Source: Nematostella vectensis (Eukaryota; Cnidaria; Anthozoa; Actiniaria; Edwardsiidae). Taken from it: DNA of 64,000 bases. Position numbers and translations under genes: made by a program. Location: NCBI RefSeq assembly GCF_932526225.1, contig NC_064048.1, positions 2,037,340-2,101,339 on the forward strand. Direction: 5' to 3'. Below, one piece after another: positions 1 through 12,798 of this stretch. Numbering within the stretch: position 1 is the first letter of the stretch; each line of letters begins with the position of its first letter. Under the pieces are notes generated by a model. That model did no database searches and was not told the DNA's origin. It saw only the letters and a program-made list of their open reading frames with translations.

Positions 1-430
1 ATTTACTCCACCTCAAGCAACGAGAAGACCACCATTCACAAGAGGTAGAGTCAGCAAATTTAACAGGCACGTAAGTCAAGTACGTATTGATGTCTAATTT
101 AAATGAAGATTCCTGTCGACAGTCACTCAAGAAGGGCGATAGAGCTATTGAATGTGACCAGTGCATATGTTGGTTTCACCTAAAATGCACATGCTTATCG
201 GTCCAAGAATTTAGATATATTTCGAAAACAAATGAATTTTGGTTATGTGAATCGTGCCGCTCAGAAACTTTTCCATTCAATAGCATAACTAAGCCTGAAC
301 TTCTTGATTTATCATACAATTCGAATTCTAGCTGTCTCTGCTCTAAGAGCTTAACAATTGAATATTTAAAAGAACTACGGAGATTTGAGATCTTGTCAAA
401 ACTGGGCAACAAAACTAATAATTTCCCTAG
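1..430 (+). mobile_element. LINE-A, 5' fragment with PHD-like zinc finger
   Basis: An open frame starts at 87 and encodes a Cys/His-rich segment (CDQCICWFHLKC, then WLCESC) that matches the PHD-type finger found near the N terminus of many cnidarian LINE proteins. After about residue 115 the frame runs into antisense sequence of a second LINE, so the rest of the 246-residue frame is not meaningful. The endonuclease and reverse transcriptase of the same plus-strand LINE resume after 2440. The left end lies outside the window or is lost. That the PHD and endonuclease belong to one element is inferred from strand and order. Confidence 0.6.
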
Positions 431-440
431 AGAGAGAGAG

Positions 441-1568
441 ATGCCTTTTTTAATGAGGGATTCACTTAATATCACAATGATAATGTACGCATGGCCCTCA
501 ACAGAAACAAAATTAAAAAAAGCTATTTACAAATCTGTTTACAGCAAAATCTTTGACGAAACTATTTACAATAACAATCCTTTGCTGATTTATAAACTTA
601 TTTACAGAGTTGTGATGTATTCTCTTAGTTTTGCGGAGAAGGCGGTGATTGACTTGGCTTCTTTGATTTCTAGTGGCAATACATTCCACCTTTTAGCTTC
701 TACAAACTTAAAGCTGTTTTTTGCTAATGTAGTCCGAGCCTTTGGAAGTACTAAGTTATGGTTTGCTGCATTTTTAGTGTTCTTGTTATGTACATCACTA
801 CACTTAACGAACATATCTCTGATATAGCATGGGGTCATATTGTTCATTGCCTTAAAGAGCAAAACAAGTTGTAGGTAGATTATTCTTTTGTCGAAGGGGA
901 CAATATTTAGTTCTTCAAAAAGTGGTTTTGAAGGTGCATCCCATTTCTTATCGAGGATAACCCGCGCACATCGTTTCTGGAACTTGACCATATCGTCGAG
1001 AGAGATGCCTTTTTTAATGAGGGATTCACTTAATATCACAATGATAATGTACGCATGGCCCTCAACAGAAACAAAATTAAAAAAAGCTATTTACAAATCT
1101 GTTTACAGCAAAATCTTTGACGAAACTATTTACAATAACAATCCTTTGCTGATTTATAAACTTATTTACAGAGTTGTGATGTATTCTCTTAGTTTTGCGG
1201 AGAAGGCGGTGATTGACTTGGCTTCTTTGATTTCTAGTGGCAATACATTCCACCTTTTAGCTTCTACAAACTTAAAGCTGTTTTTTGCTAATGTAGTCCG
1301 AGCCTTTGGAAGTACTAAGTTATGGTTTGCTGCATTTTTAGTGTTCTTGTTATGTACATCACTACACTTAACGAATATATCTCTGATATAGCATGGGGTC
1401 ATATTGTTCATTGCCTTAAAGAGCAAAACAAGTTGTAGGTAGATTATTCTTTTGTCGAAGGGGACAATATTTAGTTCTTCAAAAAGTGGTTTTGAAGGTG
1501 CATCCCATTTCTTATCGAGGATAACCCGCGCACATCGTTTCTGGAACTTGACCATATCGTCGATGTGT
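441..1568 (-). repeat. 564-bp tandem duplication of LINE-B 3' end
   Basis: Two near-identical 564-bp copies lie head to tail (about 441-1004 and 1005-1568). Each holds, on the minus strand, the C-terminal part of the LINE protein (starting MVKFQKRCARVILDKKW and ending in REYITTL) plus the 3' untranslated tail. Only single-base differences are visible, for instance in codons near the IRDMF/IRDIF segment, so the duplication is recent. Confidence 0.85.
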
Positions 1569-1585
1569 TGCTTTTTGGTCGAGCC

Positions 1586-2428
1586 TCAGACGATAGCACC
1601 ATAGTCTAATATTGGCTGTATGAGCGAATGGTAGAACAGGGTTCTTGCTTTAAGTGACAGGAATTTCTTTGTCCTTTTTAACAAGCCTAGTCGCTTGGAG
1701 ATCTTATTGTGAATGTACTTGAGGTGGTTGTCCCAGGTTAAGGAGTTGTCTAATCTTATGCCAAGCAGTTTAACTTCATTGACACATTCAAGCTGGCCAT
1801 TTTCTGTGCTGACTGTCAAATCCTTTCCTGCCAATTTGCGCAACTTTGGCTTGCTACAGATAAGCATTGATTTAGTTTTGCTTTGGTTCAAAACCATTTT
1901 GTTTTCATTCGCCCATCCATTCACCTTTTTTAGCTCTTCAGTAAGAATAGACTCAACCTCACTAACGCTACTTCCACTTGCGACTTGTGTTGTATCATCT
2001 GCATATATCTCTAGTGCGCTGTTGGAGACTTCAAGTGGTAAGTCATTAATAAACAGGATAAACATTAAGGGACCTAAAATCGAGCCCTGGGGAACGCCTG
2101 CAGTAATGGGCTGCGAATCTGATAGCTGACCACTTATTGTTACTTTCTGTTTTCGGTCTTCTAGATAAGACTTGAACCAATTTAGTGACTTTCCAGAGAC
2201 GCCATATATGGAGAGCTTCTTAATAAGCGTGTCATGGTCTACTAAATCAAACGCCTTTCGGTAGTCTATGAGGTTCAAGCCAGATATTAGTCCCTGATCC
2301 ATATTTCCAATGAGATAATCAATCAACTTTACTAGGGCAGTATCGCACGAGTGATAGGGACGGAAACCTGACTGGTTACTACTTAATAGCTTAAGGCTGT
2401 TTATATTCATATAACCTACTCCTTCCAA
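1586..2428 (-). pseudogene. LINE-B reverse transcriptase fragment
   Basis: The 280-residue frame shows the ordered motifs of a LINE reverse transcriptase: GFRPYHS, a YRKAFDLVDH motif, GVPQGSILGP, the catalytic YADD, and a LLGIRLDNSLTWDNH thumb-side motif. It is truncated at the N terminus: the endonuclease and the first RT blocks are missing. It ends at a TGA followed directly, in the same frame, by continuing LINE protein (GSTKKQHIDDMVKFQ), so this stop is a nonsense mutation and not the natural end. Not functional as it stands. Confidence 0.85.
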
Positions 2429-2543
2429 CGAAGACTCCTCAGACAGTTTACCCTGTGGAGTAAACTTTAAATACTATTCAGCCCATGATTTTCATAGTAG
2501 TACCGAAATTAGTCAATCAGTTTGCCACAAAACATTTTCGGTT

Positions 2544-3602
2544 ATGCATTGTAACATCAGAAGCCTATCTGCTAATTTTGATAACTTTCACTCATTGTTA
2601 GCCGAGCTGAAGCACCCGTTTAATGTCATTGGGCTCTCCGAAATCAAGTATAATAAGGACCGTGTTTACAGTACATTGAATACGGAGCTAGAAGGCTATG
2701 ATTTTATTTTAGAACCAAGTAATACGGAGGCAGGCGGAGTAGGTTTCTATATACAAAATAACCTCTCCTACAACATTCGCTCAGACCTTTCCTCCTCGAG
2801 CAATTTCCATGAGATAATCTGGATAGAAATCGAAAACAAAAAAAATCTAAACACTTTATGTGGTGTTGCTTACCGACACCCCAATTCAGAAATAGAAAAC
2901 TTTACAAACACGCTTAACGAAACCATCGATAAGATAAATAAGGAAAATAAGTTTTGAATACTCATGGGGGACATGAATATTAACGCATTGAATTGTAGCT
3001 CAGATAAGGCCACGGATGATTTTATAAATACAATGGCATCCTACTCATTCCAACAACACATTCTCCAACCTACCCGCATCACTAATCACTCTGCAACGCT
3101 TATTGATCACATTTTCTTTAACTCTTTTCAACATCACACCATTAGCGGGAATATTGTGTATGATTTGACGGATCATCTACCGAATTTTTTGATAAATAAC
3201 AAATTTACTAAACTCCCTCGTAGACTCAAATTATTCCGCCGGGATTACTCTTATTATGACGAGTCCGCGGTAGTGCATGATATGCAGGCCATAAACTGGG
3301 AGCATTGTTTTTCGCACTGTAAAGACGTAAACGACTACTTTGACTCTTACTACGCTTCAGTAGAAAGGATTATTGACAAACACGCCCCCCTGAAAAAACT
3401 ATCTAGAAAGGAAATCAAATTCCTTTCCAAACCATGGATCACAACAGGCATCAAACACTCAATTACTATTAAAAATAAACTCTATAAACAGTTTCTCAAT
3501 ACTCAAAATTCCTTTATACATAATAAGTTTAAACTATACAGAAGTAAACTTAAACGTATATTAATGGCCAGCAAGGAAAAATATTATGAAGACTATTTTT
3601 AG
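2544..3602 (+). pseudogene. LINE-A apurinic-type endonuclease
   Basis: Two adjacent frames (2544-2957 and 2964-3602) cover an exonuclease-endonuclease-phosphatase domain: HCNIRSLSANFDNF, GLSEIK, GVGFYI, then GDMNIN and LIDHIF, which are the metal-binding and catalytic landmarks of LINE endonucleases. The role in the intact element is nicking target DNA to prime reverse transcription. The domain is broken by a stop at about 2955 just before GDMNIN, and again by a stop at 3600. Inactive remnant. Confidence 0.8.
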
Positions 3603-3706
3603 CACATCTTAAGAACGTTAAAGAAATATGGAAAGGTATAAAACAAATAATCACTCTTAAAGCATCTCCGGTTTCCATTCCGAGTAAAATTATAACTAGT
3701 GACTCG

Positions 3707-4570
3707 GTGCTTACGGACCCAACAGCCATTTCTAATGCCTTTAACAACTACTTCACAAACATTGGAAAAAATCTAGCAAATGATATTCCAGACACTGCGA
3801 AATCCTTCTCTTACTATTTGAAAAAACGACAGCCAAACAGTTTTTGCCTTTTCCCGATTCTACCCAACGAAATTGAGTCTGAAATTTGTAAACTCAACTC
3901 AAACAAGTCAACGGGGCCCTTCAGTATTCCCACGCGAGTTCTAAAACCTGCAAGCTCCATTTTATCTAAGCCATTGGCAATGCTGTACAATTTTTCAATC
4001 GAGTCAGGCATAGTCCCTGACAAGTTCAAGATCGCTAAGGTGATCCCTGTATTTAAAAAGGGTTCCGCCCTTACCCTTTCTAACTATCGTCCTATCTCCT
4101 TGCTCCCAATTTTCAACCAAATATTTGAAAAACTAATTTGCCAACGCTTAAATCATTACTTACAAACTCATAATATATTATACAGCAATCAGTTTGGATT
4201 CCGCCCTAAACACTCAACAACTCATGCTGTACTAAGCATTGTTGACAAAATACAGAAAGCCATAGAATTGGGCCAATTTTCGTGCGGACTTTTCCTTGAC
4301 CTTAGTAAAGCTTTTGATACTGTAGACCACTCGATTCTTTTACGCAAACTCGAACATTATGGAATTTGTGGCATCGCGTATGGCTGGTTTTCTTCCTACC
4401 TTACAAATCGAAAACAGTTCACACAAATTGGAAGCTGCAAATCTTCACTGAGCTCCATCTCCTACGGAGTTCCCCAAGGGTCTGTGCTTGGTCCGGTTCT
4501 TTTTCTACTATACATTAACGACTTTAACAACTCCTCCCAAACCCTCCCAAACTCTCCCCACAACTTTTGA
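3707..4570 (+). pseudogene. LINE-A reverse transcriptase, catalytic part deleted
   Basis: The frame continues LINE-A and shows NYRPISLLP, NQFGFRPKHST, LFLDLSKAFDTVDH and GVPQGSVLGP. It stops being RT-like right after LYINDF (about 4525), where an internal deletion joins it to the C-terminal tail. The catalytic YADD and the thumb are therefore missing. A frame break between 3602 and 3707 separates it from the endonuclease part. Dead copy. Confidence 0.85.
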
Positions 4571-5165
4571 CTCTTTCTTTCATATAATTTCCCACAAATA
4601 CAACACCCGACTTTCTGCCAAATCTAGTTACACCCTACCTAAAGCACGAACCAACTACGGGAAATTCAACATCCGATTTAGGAGGTGTACAAATTTGGAA
4701 CGAACTCACCAAAAATGACAAAGACCTAAATATGAAATCCTTCAAAAAAAAATTATCAGACGACATGGTCGCCACCTATTAACCCACTCACATCTTCACC
4801 TGTAACCCATACTATCACCTAATTCTTGGCCATCTATCACCTAATTCTTGGCCATATATTCCTTCTTTCCTTTTGTCCTTGTTTCCGCTCTGCTTGTACG
4901 AGCTTGTATTCTTGTCGTATCCTTGCTGTATCCTTGTCGTGTCTCTATATTTGTGTTTTTCTCGTACGTTCTTGCTTATGCACACAGCCTCCAGATCTCC
5001 AAACTAGGATTTTTCCCTAACATTTGAGTGCACCCTTGCCCGTTTAGCTCTCAAGCTATTCTAGGGTGCCCGCACCGAAGCATTGTCCCCCCTTGGTATG
5101 CACTCTAGGGTTTTTTTCTCCTCTCCCTCTCAATAAATATATGAATATAAAAAGAAAGAAAAAAA
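4571..5165 (+). mobile_element. LINE-A C-terminal tail and 3' untranslated region
   Basis: Downstream of the deletion point, the text HKYNTRLSAKSSYTLPKART followed in another frame by a short IWNELTK-type motif is the usual C-terminal end of this LINE class. It ends in a stop near 4780. The following T-rich, low-complexity sequence up to the A-rich stretch at about 5155-5180 is the likely 3' UTR. A 22-bp direct repeat (TATCACCTAATTCTTGGCCA) occurs twice near 4813-4855. Confidence 0.55.
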
Positions 5166-5284
5166 GAAAAAGAAGAGTAATATTATATCTCTAATGAAAA
5201 CAAAATAAAAAAAACCCAACCTATGTAACACTTAATTTTGTGTGCAAATAAAAGATGTTTGTTGTTGTTTGTTGTTGTTGGTTT

Positions 5285-5892
5285 CTATCTTGAGTGAATA
5301 CTTAGGTGTGTTTTCAGGTTCCTATATAGGATAAAGCACTTGCCACATTCATCACATTTGTAAGGCTTCTGTCCTGAGTGAATCATCAGGTGTTTCTTCA
5401 AGTTTCCAGATTCGGAAAAGCACTTGCCGCACACGTCACATTTGTACGGTTTCTGTCCTGAGTGAATCATTAGGTGTCTTTTCAAGTTTCTAGATTCGGA
5501 AAAGCACTTGCCACACACGTCACATTTGTATGGTTTCTGTCCTGAGTGAATCCTCAGGTGTGTTTTAAGGCGTTCAGATCGGGTAAAGCACTTGCTACAT
5601 TCACCACATTCGTATGGTTTCTGTCCTGTATGTATCTTTAGGTGTCTTTTCAGGTGTCCAGATTGGTTAAAGCACTTGCCACATTCATCACATTTGTGTG
5701 GTTTCTCAGATAAATTCAGTGCTTTTGATACTTCCTCTGCAATCTTTTTCAAATCAAATAGTTTTGGCTCAACTTTTACTTCCTGCTTGCAGATGAAATC
5801 TTGGCTTTGATTAAAAGGTTGCTTTAACTGTTTCTTGCCTGGCATTATTTTCCCTTTAGTCTTATCTCCCATAATCACTTCTCTTCCTGTTC
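5285..5892 (-). CDS. ZNF1: C2H2 zinc-finger protein, finger exon
   Basis: This exon encodes a short linker region followed by five classical C2H2 fingers joined by HSGQKPYKC-type linkers, so the product is a probable sequence-specific DNA-binding nuclear protein. The finger-free N-terminal part contains EVKVEPKLFDLKKI, which is conserved in the three paralogues in this window. A polypyrimidine tract plus CAG ends at 5893. Splicing of the exon at 8888-8906 to base 5892 keeps one open frame into MGDKTKG and gives about 208 residues, so the true start is probably the exon-1 ATG rather than the ATG at 5878. The gene ends at a normal position after finger five. Target unknown. Confidence 0.8.
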
Positions 5893-8887
5893 CTGAAAAA
5901 GAGAAAAAACAAATCTTAATTTTTTTTCACAATTGAGTACTGATGAAACTTAAAAAATAATAATACATAGCACAAAATATATCAATTTATAGAACAAAAA
6001 GAAGCAAGTCTGTTTTTTTTATTGAAGCACATGGTTTCAGAAGCATGGTTGTCACCTCAGAGTTTACAGGGTAGTTAGTTTGTACAACACACAACCACAC
6101 TATATGCACATCCCAGAGTACACCTAGTGTATCATCTACTTGAACAAAATTCATTTCAATCACAGCCCATCTCATAAAAAGATGCTCTTTACTCCAATAC
6201 TCCAGGTTTATTCCCATAGCCTCAAAACACAATGCCCATTTCTTTGTGGATTCTGGAACCCATGACAAATCTTGGCGCCATTACAGGTTGAAAAAGCATG
6301 TTATGGGATATCTATAGATATCCGTTAATGAATATCTATGAATATATATTTCTGTTAAATTCCAAAGAAAGACCAGCAGTCATTATCTTACTTTCTTAGA
6401 AAATTAATACTGCCACGAAACATTTGGAAATCATTTTATACTAGATGTCACTGGCAAATCAACATCATTAAATGTAAAACAATTAAAATAATACCTTAGG
6501 GTTGAAGGACATTTCATGGTTGTCAACAAGTTATCAACATCATTAGAGAGTGGTTTTCAAATAAAGTGGTTTTCAAAATCCTGTGCAACAAAATGTAATT
6601 GTTAAAGATTAATTGTCAAGCCAGAACAAAAGAGAACAAAGACATTACAGTGTATTAGTACTAAATAAACTAAATAGTAGTTCACAGGTTTTTGAAAACC
6701 ACTCTACTGACAAGTTAATTGGGTGCAAATAAAAATAGATTTCTCGCTCTATTAACATTCTAATCATCGCTGCAAGACTCGAAGCTGAAGCACTTGATCT
6801 CTCCATTCTTGAAAATGAAAAAGCATGTTTTTTTTAAAAAGCCATTCAGCAAAAAAGTAAGAAAAGAAAAAAGGTTAAAACGACCATTACAGTGGGGTTT
6901 GTGGGTAGGGATTAGTATTCATCTACTAAGCGATTAGTATTCCCTGAGCTGAAAACAATAAAAAAATAAGGTACAACTTAGGGAATACTAATCACTAAGT
7001 AGATAACCACTAACTTCTAACTACATTTCCACTAATTCCCTATTGTTCAATGCCGTCGCCGCTTGACACCCTAATCACTATGAGATTTGGGGGTTCAAAT
7101 GTAGGGTGCTGATTGGTCGAGTGGCAGTGATCATTTTCTTATTATGATAAGTAGTCATGAGTTACACAAAAGTTGTTTGCAATGCTACACGTTTTGAGAT
7201 CAGTAATTGTTTATTGGGGGATGTTTTAGAAAAAAAAACTATCGGGTATGCGTTTTGACAATTGCTCCCGTTAAGTTTCTTATTTCGCTCATTCATCCTG
7301 ATTTGAGTTCTTTGTGGATCTTTTTACATTAGGATTGTTTCATGAATAAAGATCGCTTTCAAGTTCCTAGCAAGTGTTGCATGTTTATAAATTCATAAAT
7401 ATTATTCCTTGATTTAAAAAAAAAAACACAAAACTTGTCTGGTATGTAGTAATTTAATAATTTAATAATATAATAATTCTGTGAGGTGTTGACTTAAAGT
7501 TCTTAAAACCTTTTACTTATATCAATATAGCCAAAACAAAGCATAGATAAACTTTAAATTCTGAAAAGTGAATTGAATTTGATTGAAATCTGAATGTTCT
7601 ACAGAACATTGAAAATTTTCCTGGCCACACGAAAGGAGATTGAATCGAGTGAATAATTCCAATTTTTGGTGGAAAAATCTGAAACAACATATTTTTCTTA
7701 AAACCGTTAAAATTCAGAGACGGCAATACCACAAAATATTGGCTAACTGTTTTCTATTGCAATGCTACTACCCACAATGAAGCGAAGAATAATTTAAAGT
7801 CGAGAATTGTATGCGAAAAAAGAAAATATAGTTTTGTTGTAGGTTTCAATTCTTGCAATTCTTGATTGCGAATGCAGCGAGCACGCACAATGCAAAAACA
7901 ATTCAAAGACTAAAAAATATTTGCTAAATTTTGCAGATTTGTTTCTTGAAGTTAAATAATCATTTGACTATCAGGTTGAGATATAAAGATGATGGTAAAA
8001 GTTGTAATCACACAACGTTCTTCAGCAATAACTAAGAAGACATGAAGACGGGAACCGGTTCAGCGCGCGCATATGTTTTCTCATGTAATTTGGTTGACAT
8101 CTCGATCTACATCACAAATGACTGGACCCGGGCCTTTCTGTTCACGGCCTTTTTTCCGATTGTTGACCAAAATACCTCAATATTACAGATTTGGGTTATT
8201 CGTGCGAACGCATGTTTTATAGGGTCCATACGAGCCACATACTATTTGAAAGATGAAAATATAAAGAATTGACAAAGTCTATCAGCTCTGAAAGGTTATA
8301 TGGACTTTAAATTTCTTTGTTATGGTGTGCCCAGCCTTTGCGAATCGCTCTAAATAACAACAAACGCTTCTTGCGTCAGAATCGCTTCTAAGTTTTTAAC
8401 AATACTACATGGATTTAAATTGATAAATATGATTCATTTGGCTATTTTTTACAAAATTATAAAAAAAAATATATAAAAGTTGCCAGGTATCTAATATTTG
8501 GGCATGTGTTCCCGGCTCTCAGGTATCTAGAAACTTCGATAAACAAATCTACCCTGCTAGAGAAGATTTTCTCCTGTTTTTTTTTTTCTAGCAATTTACT
8601 TATCCGTTTTGTGTGTGTGTTAGTGTCCGCAGGAAAAACATCTGGCGATAGCAGCAAGGCTGGGCAAACTAACAAAAAGAAACTCGAGGAACACTTGGAA
8701 AAAATCGAGCGAACTAACCTCAGAGGAGATATTGTAAAAAACAAGAGCAGCTACATAAATACATAACAACAGAGGATAACACAAGCACAGAGATAACGTA
8801 ATCACAGACAAAGACTATCCCAGAATCAGTAAAAATGGTAAAAGGGAGTAGATTATACGGTGTCCCTGATTATACCAACCTTCTCAC
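5893..8887 (-). other. ZNF1 intron
   Basis: AT-rich sequence with no supported coding region. The part from about 7150 to 8880 is recognisably similar to 57550-58340 in the ZNF4 intron (shared stretches around ATTCATCCTGATTTGAGTTC and around the 3' part before exon 1), showing that introns were copied with the genes. The small open frames here are not supported. Confidence 0.5.
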
Positions 8888-8906
8888 CACGCCACTTGTC
8901 CGCCAT
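8888..8906 (-). CDS. ZNF1 first coding exon
   Basis: ATG GCG GAC AAG TGG CGT G is followed directly by a GTGAGAAG splice donor. The same short exon, with the same upstream and downstream sequence, occurs at 15012-15030, 32701 and 58341-58359, each upstream of a zinc-finger exon on the same strand. Its phase (one base of a split codon) fits the ZNF1 finger exon. The AAAATGGCGGAC context resembles a YY1 site overlapping a start codon, which is common in housekeeping promoters. Confidence 0.65.
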
Positions 8907-8990
8907 TTTGATCTCTTTTGAGAAACACACAGGAAGCCCAAGAAGGATTCTTCTTGTGACCAATATGTAAGACGGGACTCCTGTGGAAAC

Positions 8991-9990
8991 CTCACGGCGA
9001 CGAAGAGGTTGGGACTCAAACTTTTCTCCCAGTTTCTTCTTTTACTGTTCTGCGGTCTTATTCATTTTCTCTTTCGCGATTCAGACGCATAAACTAAAAT
9101 ATAATTATAACAAAGGGGTGAACCGAGAAGTCATCTCGTCATATGAGAGGGTGGGGTCCAGTACCCCACTGTGGACACCGGCCTGTATAAAGTAGTTATC
9201 AATAAAGACGCTTCTGTATGAAAACGAGGCTCTAAAATAAATGTGACGTAATGATGAGTCAAACGTTTAAGAAACCCAATAAATGTAACGCGTTGTCGCC
9301 GGTTCGCGGCTCTTTGGTAGTGAAGTTTGGAGCCTATGGTCCTTAGGGTGGGAGGGAGTGTTACAAAATATCTATCGATGCCTAAGCGCTAAGGTTATTG
9401 CTGCCACATAAATCACGCCACCAGAAAAAAAGACACTCTAGTTATTGCATTTTTTTTTTCGAGCTCAACAAAAATAAGATTTCTTCAATTTCTTCAGGGC
9501 AGACCTAAAAAAAAATATCGTATTCATTACTCAGGTAAACAAAGCCGACTATTTGTGTATTTAGATTTTGTTTTTGGCAGTTAAAAATATTTCTTTCTAG
9601 CTTGCATAAAGTTCAATAGTTTTTTAATCCTTTAGTGAGCACGAAGTGAACCTTGGACCATAAGCTCATATGTTTTACGACCCTTTAATATGTTGCTGCC
9701 CTTCGAAAAGTGCATAAGTATTTACTAGATGCGCTAGTTTGCAGGCTAGGAAAGGTAAGGTAGCGTCATTAAACTGGCAAACAAGCATCCTGTGTTCCGA
9801 GAGGTCTTCGTGGGACTCGATATATCCACGGTGCATATGGTCATCTCAGGCCGCATGGTCCTACTTATTTGCACTATTTATCAGTTTTTAAAGATGTTTT
9901 AAATGAAAAGTACTAGATTAACTATGCACTAACAATACGCCAGGTAAATATTAAAACCTGTTATCAAGATGAATTCGACAATTAGCGTGC
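8991..9990. other. Intergenic, nothing recognised
   Basis: Sequence upstream of ZNF1 exon 1. A 70-residue frame at 8983-9195 has no family resemblance. I see no RNA gene, repeat array or clear promoter beyond the exon-1 context itself. Confidence 0.4.
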
Positions 9991-10014
9991 TATAAATTAT
10001 TGAGCTCCACGCTG

Positions 10015-10700
10015 TCTGTCTGGTGACGTCTGTACAATGCGCGCTATCTGTCTTAAAAAGTCTGTACAGTGCGCACTGTCTGTCTGGTGAAGTCTGTACA
10101 GTGTGCGCTGTCTGTCTGGTGAAGTCTGTACAGTGCGCGCTGTCTGTCTGGTGAAGTCAGTACACTGCGGACTATTTTTTTGGTGATGTCTGTACAGTGC
10201 GCACTGTCTGTCTGGTGAAGTCTGTAGGGTGTGCGTTGTCTGTCTGGTGAAGTCTGTACAGTGCGCGCTGTCTATTGTTATTGTTGACTGTACAGTGCAC
10301 GCTGTCTGTCTGGTGAAGTCTGTACAGTGCGCGCTATCAGTTTGGTTAAGTCTATACAGTGTGCGCTGTTTGCTTGGTGAGATCTGTGCAGTGTGAGCTG
10401 TCCGTCTGGTGAAGTCTTTACACTGTGCGCTATCTGTCTGGTGAAATCTATACAATGTCTGTTGTCTGTCTGTTAAAGTCTGTACCGTGCGCGCTGTCTG
10501 TCTGGTGAAGTCTGTACAGTGTGCACCGTCTGTCTGGTGAAGTCTGTACAGTGCGTGCTGTCTATTGTTGCTGTAGTCTGTGCAGCGTGCGCTGTCTGCC
10601 TGGTAAAGCCTTACAGTGCGCACTTTCTGCTCTGTAGTGTGTGCGCTGTCTGGTGAAGTCTGTACAGTGCGCGCTGTTTGTCTGGTGAAGTCTGTATCAT
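10015..10700. repeat. 32-bp minisatellite
   Basis: About 21 copies of a 32-bp unit (core CTGTCTGGTGAAGTCTGTAC followed by AGTGCGCG) with scattered substitutions and a few indels; successive units start at 10083, 10115 and 10147. It creates a 208-residue minus-strand frame of repeated TDFTRQTAHT-like text that is a by-product of the array. It lies downstream of ZNF2. Confidence 0.9.
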
Positions 10701-10859
10701 CATTTGCGGTGTTTTTAAACTTCTACCATGTCACACACAGGCTACTACTTAGGGGAAAGCCCTTGCCTACGCACTGTGTGCTGTCCATGTAAATCTTTAG
10801 TTGTGTAAGTGTTTTGCGTGTGTCTTCAAGGTCCTAGAGAGGGTAAAGTACTCCTTTGG

Positions 10860-11257
<398 letters not shown>

Positions 11258-12798
11258 CTATCCTGAGTGAATCCTTAGGTGTGTTTTCAGGTTCCCATAT
11301 TGGATAAAGCACTTGCCACATTCATCACATTTGTGTGGTTTCTGGCCTGAGTGAATCATTAGGTGTGTCTTCAGGTTTGTTTGTCGGGTAAAGCATTTGC
11401 CACATACAACGCATACATATGGTTTCTGTCCTGAATGAATCATTAGGTGTGTTGTCAGGGCTCCAGATCGGGTAAAGCACTTGCCACACACGTCACATTT
11501 GTATGGTTTCTGTCCTGAGTGAATCATTAGGTGTTTCTTCAAGTTTCCAGATTCGGAAAAGCACTTGCCACATTCATCACATTTGTACGGTTTCTGTCCT
11601 GAGTGAATCATTAGGTGTCTCTTCAAGGTTCCCAATTGGGTAAAGCATTTGCCACACTCATCACATTTGTATGGTTTCTTTCCTGAGTGAATAATTAGGT
11701 GTGTCTTCAGGTATGCATGTTCGGTAAAGCTTTTGCCACACTCATCACATTTGTATGGTTTCTTTCCTGAGTGAATCTTTACGTGTTTCTTCATGTTTCC
11801 AGATAGGGTAAAGCGCTTACCACAATCATCACATTCGTATGGTTTCTCTCCTGTGTGAATCCTTAGGTGTGTTTTCAGGTCTCCAGATTGGGTAAAGCGC
11901 TTGCCACAATCATCACATTTGTGTGGTTTCTCTCCTGTATGAATCATTAGGTGTCTCTTCAATTTTCCAGATTCAGAAAAGCAGTTGCCACATTCATCAC
12001 ATTTATATGGTTTCTTTCCTGAGTGAATCCTTAGGTGTCTCTTCATGTTTCCAGATAGGGTAAAGCGCTTACCACAATCATCACATTCGTATGGTTTCTC
12101 TCCTGTGTGAATCCTTAGGTGTGTTTTCAGGTCTTCAGATAGGGTATAGCGCTCGCCGCAATCATCACATTTGTGTGGTTTCTCTCCTGTGTGAATCATT
12201 AGGTGTCTCTTCAATTTTCCAGATTCAGAAAAGCACTTGCCACATTCATCACATTCGTATGGTTTCTGTCCTGTGTGAGTCCTTAGGTGTGTTGTCAGTG
12301 CTCCAGATTGGTTAAAGCATTTGCCACATTCATCACATTTGTATGGTTTCTTTCCTGAGTGAATAACTAGGTGTGCCTTCAGTTGTGCATGTCGGGTAAA
12401 GAATTTGCCACATTCATCACATTTGTATGGTTTTTGTCCTGAGTGTGTCTTCAGGTGTGTTTTTCGGGTAAAGCACTTGCCACATACTTCGCATTCGTAT
12501 GGTTTTACTTCTGTGTGAATCCTTAGGTGTGTTTTTAGGGTTCCCGATTGGGTAAAGCACTTACCACATTCATCACATTTGTGTGGTTTGTCAGATAAAT
12601 TCAATGCTTTTGATACCTCCTCTGTAATACCTTTCAAATCAAATAGTTCTGGCTCAACTTTTATTTCCTGTGGGCATATCAAATCTTGACACTGATCAAA
12701 GAGTTGCTTTATAGGTTTCTTCTCTGTCATGATTTCCTCTTGACTTTTATCTCCATAACACTTTGTCAAATCAAATGAAACAAATAAGGCTAGAATCA
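11258..12798 (-). CDS. ZNF2: long C2H2 zinc-finger protein, finger exon
   Basis: The exon encodes an N-terminal linker ([14 protein letters not shown]) and 16 consecutive C2H2 finger units with HTGEKPYEC/HSGQKPYKC linkers, consistent with a nuclear DNA-binding protein. Finger two is degenerate: four residues are missing between its two histidines. A CAG acceptor ends at 12799. Joining exon 1 (15012-15030) to base 12798 keeps an open frame of 519 residues through VILALFVSFDL to KSQEEIMTEKKP. Relative to the paralogue at 52318 the MGD start has lost one G (GGAG instead of GGGAG), which is what makes the frame from exon 1 open. The stop is a TAG where the repeat pattern has CAG. If exon 1 is not used, the first good ATG is at 12730. 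Confidence 0.85.

Larger units (their letters stand above)
436..2440 (-). mobile_element. LINE-B, 5'-truncated, inserted in LINE-A
   Basis: This minus-strand non-LTR retrotransposon fragment has a reverse transcriptase on its 5' side (high coordinates) and a 3' end, at about 436-445, that finishes in a short (CT)n run. It lies inside LINE-A: LINE-A coding sequence stops at about 430 and resumes after 2440. The 3' part is present twice in tandem. Being inside LINE-A it is the younger insertion. No target duplication could be fixed by eye. Confidence 0.7.

Noticed and set aside
9997-10623. 208-residue repeated-protein gene
   Set aside because: The frame is a reading of a 32-bp minisatellite; indels in the array would break a selected protein.
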